A stretch of 64,000 bases of DNA from Haladaptatus cibarius D43 (GTDB lineage Archaea; Halobacteriota; Halobacteria; Halobacteriales; Haladaptataceae). The notes under the pieces were generated by a model. That model worked only from the letters and a program-made list of their open reading frames with translations. It ran no database searches and had not been told where the DNA came from. Location of the stretch: contig NZ_JDTH01000002.1 in the NCBI RefSeq assembly GCF_000710615.1, positions 1,790,082 through 1,854,081 of the forward strand, written 5' to 3'. Below are positions 53,334 through 61,326 of this stretch, piece after piece (position 1 is the first letter of the stretch; each line of letters starts with the position of its first letter). The translations under genes and the position numbers were made by a program.

Positions 53334-53483
53334 CTACTCCTTCGAAAGGATTCCCGCGATTTCGAGCAGGGAGCGCTCACCAGCCAGACGTTTTACTACA
53401 TCGGAGAAACTTTCGCCCTCGTGTTTCCTCGCTCGAAGTTGCTCGTAGGCTTCGTCGTTCAACGAGATGTTTTTCGTCCCCAT
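53334..53483 (-). CDS. vapB: VapB-type antitoxin
   Basis: A 49-residue protein, MGTKNISLNDEAYEQLRARK onwards, ending LLEIAGILSKE. The N-terminal beta strand plus two helices (ribbon-helix-helix-like) and FSDVVKRLAG match the archaeal VapB/DUF217 family. It is shorter than typical (about 70 residues) because the toxin-binding tail is cut short. It no longer has a functional VapC beside it. Confidence 0.75.
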   Translation of the reverse strand: MGTKNISLNDEAYEQLRARKHEGESFSDVVKRLAGERSLLEIAGILSKE

Positions 53484-53493
53484 GCGTACACAT

Positions 53494-53539
53494 ATCTGTG
53501 TGCAGTTTTATGTACTATCTGTGTGCAGTTTTATGTACT
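53494..53539. repeat. Perfect 23-base tandem duplication upstream of vapB
   Basis: The segment 53494-53516 is repeated exactly at 53517-53539. Each unit contains CTGTGTGCAG and, on the vapB strand, an ACATAAAA TATA-like block. The first unit begins 11 bases before the vapB start, so the duplication could double an operator or promoter. Confidence 0.8.
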
Positions 53540-53748
53540 CAGGGTCGATGTGGATGACTTCTCTCCTTACTTGTCGTCAGTCAGAAAGCACCAATCCACA
53601 AAGTATTCAACAGTAAGTCGAACAACTCTTTGAATAGCGACAAAAGTTACAAAGGTACGTCTCCATAGTACGCATAACGAGAGGGGACTTTTGCGTCTCC
53701 AACAGGTGCCATCCGAACCCGTTACGACCGAACCCCGGCATTTAGAGC

Positions 53749-54747
53749 ATGAAGGAAGCTAACAAAGACCCCGAGCCGACACATGTGGAACGACCGACAG
53801 ACGAGTTTGCAGACCCACTTTCTATCGAAGATGCGGCGGACTTGACCCAACGAATCATCGAAAATATCGAACACGTCATCGTCGGCCAGCACGACGCCGC
53901 CGAACACATTCTGACGACGATTCTCGCGCGCGGTCATCTACTGTTGGAGGACGTTCCCGGCGTCGGAAAAACGATGCTGGCACGGTCGCTGGCGCGCTCA
54001 ATCGACTGTTCGTTCAAGCGCGTGCAGTTCACGCCCGACCTCCTTCCGTCGGACGTAACCGGCGTCAACATCTTCAACCAGAAGAGCCGCGAGTTCGAGT
54101 TCCAACCCGGCCCGATTTTCGGCAACGTCGTCCTCGCGGACGAAATCAACCGTGCACCGCCGAAGACGCAGGCCGCCCTGCTCGAAGCGATGGAAGAAGA
54201 GCAGGTCACCATCGACGGAACGACGCACGAGATGCCGCGACCGTTCACCGTCATCGCCACGCAGAACGCGATTGAACAGGACAGAACCTACGAACTGCCG
54301 GTGGCGGAAATCGACCGATTCATGAAGAAACTCTCGCTCGGTTATCCGAATCCGGAAGACGAGTCCGAAATCCTCCGACGGGTCGTCGGCGAGCATCCGA
54401 TTCGCCGACTCGACCCGGTTGCGAGCGCCAGCGACATCCGTCGAGCGCGAGCGACGGTTTCGAAAGTGACGGTTCAGGAACCCGTCCGAGAGTACGTCAC
54501 GCGACTGGCGAACTACACCCGCGACCACGGGCAACTCGGCGTGAGTCCCCGTGGGTCGATTTCCGTTCTCCGTGCGGCACAGGCGCGCGCACTCCTCGAA
54601 GGCCGGGAGTACGTCGTCCCCGACGACGTGAAGTTGGAAGCGGAAATGGTGTTGAGCCACCGCGTCCGCGGCACCTCCGGCACGATGGGCGGCGAGGAAG
54701 GGAAGGCCGTCGTTCAGGCCGCCCTCGACAACGTTCCGGTGGAATGA
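53749..54747 (+). CDS. MoxR-type AAA+ ATPase
   Basis: A 332-residue MoxR ATPase. Walker A is LLEDVPGVGKTMLARSLARS, Walker B VVLADEINRAPPKTQAALLE, sensor 1 FTVIATQNAIEQ, and the Arg-finger region lies near ELPVAEIDRFMKKL. MoxR proteins act as chaperone-like partners of DUF58/VWA proteins. It is the first gene of a three-gene operon with DUF58 and a transglutaminase protein. Confidence 0.93.
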   Translation: MKEANKDPEPTHVERPTDEFADPLSIEDAADLTQRIIENIEHVIVGQHDAAEHILTTILARGHLLLEDVPGVGKTMLARSLARSIDCSFKRVQFTPDLLPSDVTGVNIFNQKSREFEFQPGPIFGNVVLADEINRAPPKTQAALLEAMEEEQVTIDGTTHEMPRPFTVIATQNAIEQDRTYELPVAEIDRFMKKLSLGYPNPEDESEILRRVVGEHPIRRLDPVASASDIRRARATVSKVTVQEPVREYVTRLANYTRDHGQLGVSPRGSISVLRAAQARALLEGREYVVPDDVKLEAEMVLSHRVRGTSGTMGGEEGKAVVQAALDNVPVE

Positions 54748-54748
54748 G

Positions 54749-55804
54749 ATGCTGACGCGACGTGGACAGGGATTCCTCGTTGTCGCTATCCTCGGAGTCG
54801 TGATGGCGTTCTTTTTCGGGGCACGCTCGTTGAACGCCGTCGTCGGCCCGATTCTCGTCGCGTTGGTCGTCGGATACGTCCAACTGAAACGGACGAGCCA
54901 TCCGAATCTCACCGTTACCGCGCCGAGCGTCGGCTTTCGGGAGAACGAGGCGACCATCACGCTCGAATTTTCGGCACCCGACCCGTTCACAGGGCGAGTT
55001 TCGCTTGGCCTCGCGGACGGACTCGAACATTCGGGCGAATCGGTCGGAACCAGCATCGGCGAGACAGAAATAGAGTACGACGTTCGACTCACAAAGCGCG
55101 GTGAACAGTCGATTGGCCCGGTTCGCATCGTTGCCGAGGACGTGTTCGGCCTGTTTCGGCGGACGTTCACCCACCAAGTGCGCGAGACGATACTCGTCTT
55201 TCCGCGGATTCATCCGGTCGATGGCATGAAAACCGTCTCCGCGCTCGAAGAGAGTCTCGGCGTTTCGGCGCGGCGCGAGTTCGACCAGCTGCGCGAATAT
55301 CAGCGCGGCGACCCGCTCCGCGACGTCCATTGGAAATCCAGTGCGAAACGACCGGCGGACGACTTGCTTATCAAGGAGTTCGAAACGGAAGAGGAACGAC
55401 AACAAATCGAAATCACGGCGGAGGCGGACGGTGGCCGCGTCGATACCGTGGCGGACGCAGCGGCGAGCATCGCGTCCGCGATGCTCGATGTGGGAATCTC
55501 GGTTGGCCTGCGGACGCCCGAAAGTCGGATTCCCCCTGATTTCGGCGATACACAGCAGACGGACATTCTCACACTACTCGCACATATGGAGAGCGGGCGC
55601 GTTCACGACCGCGAACGAGGACAGGCGGACATCGTCATCCGCGGACAGACCGCGCGCGAAGAGGCGGAAATCCAGTTCGCCGGACGGACGGTGGCGTTCA
55701 ACGAGTTCGTGTTCGGGACAGGAGGGTCGCCACCATCGGCGCGCGCCGACGGTGGCGTAGACAGCCACGTTGACGTGACGGGCGAAAACGGAGACTCACG
55801 ATGA
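54749..55804 (+). CDS. DUF58 protein
   Basis: A 351-residue protein. Two N-terminal membrane helices (GFLVVAILGVVMAFFFGARS, AVVGPILVALVVGYVQL) precede a beta-rich domain. The DUF58 signature follows: REFDQLREYQRGDPLRDVHW, then KSSAKR. It starts 1 base after the moxR stop and overlaps the next gene by 4 bases (ATGA), so the three are translationally coupled. It probably works with the MoxR ATPase at the membrane. Confidence 0.92.
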   Translation: MLTRRGQGFLVVAILGVVMAFFFGARSLNAVVGPILVALVVGYVQLKRTSHPNLTVTAPSVGFRENEATITLEFSAPDPFTGRVSLGLADGLEHSGESVGTSIGETEIEYDVRLTKRGEQSIGPVRIVAEDVFGLFRRTFTHQVRETILVFPRIHPVDGMKTVSALEESLGVSARREFDQLREYQRGDPLRDVHWKSSAKRPADDLLIKEFETEEERQQIEITAEADGGRVDTVADAAASIASAMLDVGISVGLRTPESRIPPDFGDTQQTDILTLLAHMESGRVHDRERGQADIVIRGQTAREEAEIQFAGRTVAFNEFVFGTGGSPPSARADGGVDSHVDVTGENGDSR

Positions 55805-58044
55805 GCACGAGACAGGACAACCGACTTCGGTTCGGTGGCGTAGCGATACCATATCACTGGCTTGCCGTCTGTTCGACGGCGGTTCTCATCGGGTCGTATC
55901 TGAGCATTCTCTATCGGATTACGAACGTCGTTGGCGTCGCTGGCGATTTGCTGTTCGTAGTCGCAGGCGCGCTCGTCGGAGCCATGCTGCTGGCGCGAAA
56001 GCTTCCAGCGTGGACGGCGTTCGTAATCGGTGCAATTTTGCTCGTAATCGGCCTATTCAGTTACTACGCGACGGTTCCCGGGATGTATCTCTCGCTGGAA
56101 CAGGCAGACCGAATCATCGCGGACACCATCGCACTGTTGACTGGGCTGTCGGTCGAGATGATGCGCGAAATCGAGACGTGGGCGTTGAGCGTCTCACCCG
56201 CCGCCGTCTTCGTTCCGTGGTATCTCGTCTTCCGGCGACGGTACGGACTCGCTGCGGCGAGCGGCGGGGCAGTACTCGGCTTTTTCGTCCTGACGGGCGA
56301 CGCCGGGGCGTTCGTGACGCTCACCGGGATGGTCGGCGCACTCGGCATCGTCGCCTTCGGGACAATGTCCCGGTACGGCGGTACCATCGCGCAGATGGAC
56401 GTGCTGGCGGTCGCACTAGTCGCAATGATACTGCTCTCGACGACGGTGAGCGTCGTTCCGGGCGGCAGTGCGAGTCCGATTCTTCCGAGTAGCGGCGGCG
56501 GTTCCGGAGGTGGCGGCGGCCTCATCAGCAACGACCAGCGCGTTGCGATACAGGGGAGCATCGAACTTTCGCCGAAGGTGCAGTACACCGTCACGTCGAA
56601 TCACGGCGGCTACTGGAAAGTAGCGTCCTACGACCGATATACGGGCGACGGTTGGATTCGAACCGGTGGCAGTCGGTCATACGAAGACCAGTCATCACCG
56701 CCCGGAACGTCCTACGAAGTCCGACAGACGTTCACCGTCGAAGCTGACCGCGTCAACGCGATGCCCGCGGCGTGGAAACCGATACGCGTGATGGGAGATA
56801 TGGACGACAGAACCCGAATCAGTAGCACCGGAAGTCTGTCGCCGAAAAGCGCGCTAACGAAAGGCGATTCGTACAGCGTTCGCAGTCGAGTTCCGACGAA
56901 AAACCCCGAAACGTTGCGCGATGCGGGAACCAACTATCCATCCGAAATACGACAGCAGTACTCGCAACTGCCCGGGTCAACGTCGAATCGACTGAAAGAG
57001 AAGACGAGCGAGATTACCGCCGACGCGGACAATCCATACGAGAAGGCGATCCGCATCGAAACGTGGTTGGAGGAGAACAAGGAGTACTCCCTCGATGTCG
57101 AGCGACCGGACGGAGAAATGGCCGATTCGTTCGTCTTCGAGATGGAGGAAGGCTACTGCGTCTACTACGCCACGTCGATGGTGACGATGCTCCGAACGCA
57201 GGATATTCCCGCGCGGTTCGCCACCGGTTACACGTCGGGTCAGCGCGTTTCGGAGGATGAGTGGGTCGTCCGGGGCCTCGACTCGCACGCGTGGGTCGAG
57301 GTGTACTTCCCGGACACGGGGTGGGTTCGATTCGACCCGACGCCGAGTGAACCGCGTTCGGACGCGGAACAGGAGATGGTCAACGACGCGCGTGCGAGCG
57401 GCGAAAGCGGCGTCGATACGGACGAAAGCGAGAACGGAACGTGGACGCCGGAACCGACGACAACCACCACGACGACCACGACGACCACGACCACGGATGA
57501 CGAAGACAACTCCACCAGCGATGGGGTAGACGGTCCTAATCCAGATCCCGGTGAGCCGCAAAATCCAGACCTCGGCGAGTTGACGAGCGCGGTGACGCCG
57601 ACAGAGACGACGAACTCGTCGTCCGAGGAGGGAGGCGGGATTCCTATCGAACCGCCGTCGAGGGAGCAACTGCTGTACAGTAGCTTGCTGGCGATTGGAG
57701 TGCTGCTGACGGCAAGACGAACCGGCATACTGCAACGGGCGTATCGAACGGTGTGGGTTCGCTGGCAACCGCGTGACGACCCCGAGACGGACGTAGAGCG
57801 GGCGTTCAGTCGGTTGGAGTACTATCTCGCGCAGAAGCATCGTATGCGACGACAGGGTGAGACGCCGCGCGAGTATATCGCTTCGCTCTCGCACGTCGGT
57901 GTGGACGACCGAGCACAACGTGTCGGGTCGCTGTACGAACGGGCGCGATATGCAGGAGATGTGAGTCGAGAACACGCAGACGAAGCCGTGTCACTCGTAA
58001 ACGACATCGTCCGAGGGTCGAAACGTCAGAAGTCGAGTGGATAA
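55801..58044 (+). CDS. Membrane transglutaminase-like protein (TgpA type)
   Basis: A 747-residue protein. About six N-terminal helices (up to residue about 225) and a Gly-rich linker lead to an extracellular domain with a transglutaminase core. Cys 453 lies in EEGYCVYYATSMVTML, His 496 in GLDSHAWVEVYF, and Asp in GWVRFDPTP. A run of 13 Thr follows (residues 553-565), then one more helix (LLYSSLLAIGVLLTARRTGI). A cytoplasmic DUF4129-like tail ends it (AFSRLEYYLAQKHRMRRQGE). The intact triad suggests cysteine-protease or transglutaminase activity outside the cell. It is the last gene of the MoxR-DUF58 operon. Confidence 0.9.
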   Translation: MSTRQDNRLRFGGVAIPYHWLAVCSTAVLIGSYLSILYRITNVVGVAGDLLFVVAGALVGAMLLARKLPAWTAFVIGAILLVIGLFSYYATVPGMYLSLEQADRIIADTIALLTGLSVEMMREIETWALSVSPAAVFVPWYLVFRRRYGLAAASGGAVLGFFVLTGDAGAFVTLTGMVGALGIVAFGTMSRYGGTIAQMDVLAVALVAMILLSTTVSVVPGGSASPILPSSGGGSGGGGGLISNDQRVAIQGSIELSPKVQYTVTSNHGGYWKVASYDRYTGDGWIRTGGSRSYEDQSSPPGTSYEVRQTFTVEADRVNAMPAAWKPIRVMGDMDDRTRISSTGSLSPKSALTKGDSYSVRSRVPTKNPETLRDAGTNYPSEIRQQYSQLPGSTSNRLKEKTSEITADADNPYEKAIRIETWLEENKEYSLDVERPDGEMADSFVFEMEEGYCVYYATSMVTMLRTQDIPARFATGYTSGQRVSEDEWVVRGLDSHAWVEVYFPDTGWVRFDPTPSEPRSDAEQEMVNDARASGESGVDTDESENGTWTPEPTTTTTTTTTTTTTDDEDNSTSDGVDGPNPDPGEPQNPDLGELTSAVTPTETTNSSSEEGGGIPIEPPSREQLLYSSLLAIGVLLTARRTGILQRAYRTVWVRWQPRDDPETDVERAFSRLEYYLAQKHRMRRQGETPREYIASLSHVGVDDRAQRVGSLYERARYAGDVSREHADEAVSLVNDIVRGSKRQKSSG

Positions 58045-58085
58045 ATATCACTCGACATGGCAACATACCCGACAGTGTTTAATAG

Positions 58086-58403
<318 letters not shown>

Positions 58404-58450
58404 CGGATACTCTCGGTCGTTTTCGAGACTAAAAACGGAAGAGAGCAGAG

Positions 58451-58759
58451 CTACGCGTCTATTCTTTCGAGACAGTCGTCGATAACACGATAGAGGGATT
58501 TCCCGCTTCGCTCGCTGAATGCGACGAGGGTACCCTCCGTCTCGGTTCGGATGAAATGCAGGACGAACAGATTGCTGAACGTGTAAACGTTCGCGCGAGG
58601 AGTGCCGAGTTCGGGCGCGACAGCTCCCGCTAGCCCGATAGTACTGTGGAGGTCGCGGCCTAACTCGACCAGATTTGTTATCAGGTCGTCACCAAAGTTG
58701 TCCCGAACCGTATCCGAGAGGTAGTATATTTCGTACTCCTGCGAACCGTATGCGATAAT
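58451..58759 (-). pseudogene. Headless DUF7522-like gene
   Basis: Minus strand, 102 codons from just after an in-frame TGA (58760-58762) to the TAG at 58451. There is no ATG, GTG or TTG. The translation contains YEIYYLSDTVRDNFGDDLIT, then VAPELGTPRANVYTFSNLFV and ends SLYRVIDDCLERIDA. This resembles the haloarchaeal DUF7522 family, whose members begin about 25 residues earlier with a Met. The lost start plus the in-frame stop indicate a frameshift or deletion. The upstream sequence 58763-58850 gives no clear family N-terminus in other frames. Confidence 0.55.
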
Positions 58760-58900
58760 TCATTGAAGGCCGCGCCCTGCTCGGCGCTTGCAGTACGCCC
58801 CCGATATCACGCACGCTAACATGTGTCATTGTTGGTTGTGGAAAACACACTGGGAAGAAGTAGCATATGTTTATGTATTGTTGCCGAAGGAGAAACAGAA

Positions 58901-59248
58901 TCAGAACGGTGCGTCGGATTCAGCACCGTCGGCCGATTCGAGGTCGTGTTCCCAATCGTTTAGTCCGCCAGCCATACTTTCGACGCGCGTGTTTTCGGGG
59001 ATGCCTTCGTAGGAGTCGATGAGGCGAGCGGCCTGCACGCTCGACTTTCCGAGGGGACAGACGGTGACGACGCGCTCTGCCTCTTCTAACTCCGAGATGC
59101 GCTGTGGAAGTGCGTGGAAGGGAATGTTCTCGCTTCCGGGGATATGACCGCCGTCGAACTGCGACTCCGGTCGGATGTCGACGATTCGCACGTCTTCGTC
59201 TGACTCTACGAGCTCGTGAACGTCGTCGGTCGAGATTTCGGCGTCCAT
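58901..59248 (-). CDS. Single-domain rhodanese-like protein
   Basis: A 115-residue rhodanese domain. VRIVDIRPESQFDGGHIPGS is the CH2A-like signature, and the active-site loop VVTVCPLGKSSVQAARLI carries the Cys. GLNDWEHDL ends the fold. It is a sulfur-transfer or redox role candidate; the substrate is unknown. The start at 59248 (MDAEISTDDVHELV) is the natural one; the frame is open upstream but overlaps the Nudix gene. Confidence 0.9.
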   Translation of the reverse strand: MDAEISTDDVHELVESDEDVRIVDIRPESQFDGGHIPGSENIPFHALPQRISELEEAERVVTVCPLGKSSVQAARLIDSYEGIPENTRVESMAGGLNDWEHDLESADGAESDAPF

Positions 59249-59306
59249 CGACGTGTCGTATGGACGCCGACGGAATAAGCGACCCGGTCGAATTTCGAAC
59301 GAGGTA

Positions 59307-59825
59307 TCAGAGCAGTCCCTCTTCCTGTGCGACCAATAACGGTGGAAGCGACCAGCCACAAATCGGGCCAGCACGGACTTTTTCGATTGCGTCCGCGACC
59401 GGAACGGTTCTGACTTCGATGAACTCGCCCGGTTCGAGGTGCTGGGTTCCCGACGTGAGGTCGTCCGCGAACACGACGCCGCGGCGCTTTCGCATTCCCG
59501 CCGTCGGATAGTACGTTTCGAGCAATTCGACGTGTCCCGCCTCGTAGCCGGTTTCCTCGCTGAGTTCGCGTTTTGCGGCCTGTTCGAACGACTCGCCGGG
59601 GTCGATTCGCCCCGCCGGACAGGATAGCATCGTCTTCCCGAGTCGCGGGCGATACTCCTCGATGAGCACGAGTTCGTCACCTGTGCGCGCCACGATGGCC
59701 ACCGAATCCGGCGGGTCGAACCAGAGTTTCCGGACGCGTTTTCCGTCGGGTCGTTTGAGGGAGTCGTACCCCACAGCGTGGCCGAACAGCGACAGTCCCC
59801 GTCTCGCTTTGCGTTTCCAGTTCAT
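59307..59825 (-). CDS. Nudix hydrolase
   Basis: A 172-residue Nudix protein with an intact box: GRIDPGESFEQAAKRELSEE followed by TGYEAG. The surrounding sequence (LVLIEEYRPRLGKTMLSCPA) matches ADP-ribose pyrophosphatase relatives. It overlaps the upstream Nudix gene by 4 bases and is probably a tandem duplicate of it. The substrate is not determinable by eye. Confidence 0.9.
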   Translation of the reverse strand: MNWKRKARRGLSLFGHAVGYDSLKRPDGKRVRKLWFDPPDSVAIVARTGDELVLIEEYRPRLGKTMLSCPAGRIDPGESFEQAAKRELSEETGYEAGHVELLETYYPTAGMRKRRGVVFADDLTSGTQHLEPGEFIEVRTVPVADAIEKVRAGPICGWSLPPLLVAQEEGLL

Positions 59826-60373
59826 CCGTCGATGAGTCCTGCCTCGCTGGCGAGGAGCAGTGCTTCGATAGTCGCGTCGTTGGCGGGTGCCTCGCGTGCC
59901 GCATCCAAGGCGTCATCGACGGGAATCGCTCGGACGGAAAGGAACTCGTTGTCGTCCAGATTTTGCTCGGTCGGCGTCAATCCCTCGGCGAAGACGATGC
60001 CGCGCTCGTGGCGTAGAACGCCCGTGGCGACCCAAAAGGATTCGAGCAGTGCGAGGCTGTTCGCCTCGAATCCCGTTTCCTCGCGGAGTTCTCGCGCCCC
60101 GGCAGTGGTGTAGGATTCCCCATCCTCGACGATTCCAGCGGGGCATTCCAGACAGGCTTCTCCAATCGCGGGACGGTACTGTTCCACGAAGACGATTTCG
60201 TCGCCCGCGACGGCCAGCACGACCACTGCTGGCGGGAGTTCGGCCCAGTAGTATTTTTTCGTCGTCCCGTCGGGTTGCTCCACGAGGTCGTAGCCGCCCG
60301 TGTACCAGCCGGTTTCGTATTCGATTTCGGATTCGAGCACCGGCCAGTCGTGGTCGCGCCAGTCGTCGGTCAT
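59822..60373 (-). CDS. Nudix hydrolase
   Basis: A 183-residue Nudix protein; box GIVEDGESYTTAGARELREE then TGFEAN. IVFVEQYRPAIGEACLECPA precedes it, as in its neighbour, and both share the ADP-ribose pyrophosphatase-like layout. Its TGA overlaps the next gene's ATG (59822-59825), so the two are coupled and may form a heterodimer; ADP-ribose-type Nudix enzymes are dimers. Confidence 0.9.
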   Translation of the reverse strand: MTDDWRDHDWPVLESEIEYETGWYTGGYDLVEQPDGTTKKYYWAELPPAVVVLAVAGDEIVFVEQYRPAIGEACLECPAGIVEDGESYTTAGARELREETGFEANSLALLESFWVATGVLRHERGIVFAEGLTPTEQNLDDNEFLSVRAIPVDDALDAAREAPANDATIEALLLASEAGLIDG

Positions 60374-60852
60374 GGTTGTGGAATGTCGGGGATGGGGCTT
60401 AAAAGCGGGAGAATGGCAATGGGGAACAAGAGTGAATCAGTATCGGACGAGGAGAGAGTGAAAGTTCTGGCGACAGAGAAACCGCCGAAATTGCAACTAT
60501 AAATTACCGCAACCGCAACGTCCCCTTCCTCCCCGCATGGCTGGGCGCTTCGCCGACCGCTGGCTCAGCGTCCATCCGGCGCGTCCCGTGGATTGGTCGG
60601 CTTGACGTCGTTCCCGGCAAACTACACAACCGCTGGGGGCTAGCGTTTCGCCGGAAAATTTCCGATTTTCCGGGCCGACGAATCCCTCGAAGGAGCGTCG
60701 AAGACGCAACTGAGGGGGTGAGGAGGCTTTTGATCAACCTTTTGCAAGGGAGGACGGTCAAAGCCAGTCCCGCGTGGGACTGGCTTTGGCTCCCGACTGT
60801 GGGAAAAGGTTGAGGGATGGATTTATGCCGCTCCTGCACTCAGATGGAGGTA
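60374..60852. other. Long structured gap before the DtxR-type gene
   Basis: No gene is supported. The left part (60513-60545) reads ACCGCAACCGCAACGTCCCC then TTCCTCCCC, loosely like an end of the dispersed repeat family. The right part holds the nested inverted repeat 60734-60813. A TTTCCGATTTTCCGG-like patch lies near 60658-60673. Confidence 0.45.
60734..60813. repeat. Nested inverted repeat upstream of the DtxR-type gene
   Basis: The outer arms TCAACCTTTT (60734-60743) and AAAAGGTTGA (60804-60813) are exact complements. Inside, CAAAGCCAGTCCC (60759-60771) and GGGACTGGCTTTG (60776-60788) form a perfect 13-base stem with a 4-base loop. The structure ends 40 bases before the regulator's start, in its probable promoter or leader. 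Confidence 0.75.
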
Positions 60853-61299
60853 ATGAGTGAGGTTTCCGCGAGCGTCGGGCGCTACCTCAGCACGATTCAT
60901 CTCGTCAGCAAGAGCACCGGCCGCCCGGCAAAAACCGGAGAATTGGCGACTGCCCTCGACGTGAGCGCCGCCAGCGTCACGGAAATGCTGACGACGCTCG
61001 AATCGCGCGACCTCGCAACCTACGAGAAGTACAAGGGCGCACGACTCACCGACGAGGGCGAGGAGACGGCCCGCGAAGTGATGTGGAAACATTGCCTCGC
61101 CGAGAACTTTCTCGAAGACGACCTCGAAATCGACAGTCCCGAGGACACCCGCGAGATGGGCCAAGCCCTCTCGGACGATGTTGCGTCCCGACTTCGTGAG
61201 TTAATCGACCACCCCTGTGCTGGGCAATGCAGTGCGCCCCAAACCGAGTACAGCGAATGCTGTGACGACGTTCGCGGTGAGGAACACGTCCCGAACTAA
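60853..61299 (+). CDS. DtxR-family metal-dependent regulator
   Basis: A 148-residue protein. An N-terminal winged helix (PAKTGELATALDVSAASVTE, then MLTTLESRDLATYEKYKGAR) is followed by the DtxR metal-binding/dimerisation domain (WKHCLAENFLEDDLEIDSPE). There is no SH3-like third domain. The C-terminal CAGQCSAPQTEYSECCDD adds a Cys-rich tail. It probably controls iron or manganese homeostasis genes. The ATG at 60853 is favoured; ATG 60844 is possible. No transporter gene lies nearby. Confidence 0.88.
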   Translation: MSEVSASVGRYLSTIHLVSKSTGRPAKTGELATALDVSAASVTEMLTTLESRDLATYEKYKGARLTDEGEETAREVMWKHCLAENFLEDDLEIDSPEDTREMGQALSDDVASRLRELIDHPCAGQCSAPQTEYSECCDDVRGEEHVPN

Positions 61300-61326
61300 A
61301 ACGGCTTTCTGCCCTGCAATCTGATT

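Noticed and set aside
57457-57495. ACC/ACG run as an unstable repeat or phase-variation site
   Set aside because: The run is in multiples of three within a linker of the transglutaminase protein, so length changes would not switch the frame; it is an ordinary Thr-rich extracellular linker.
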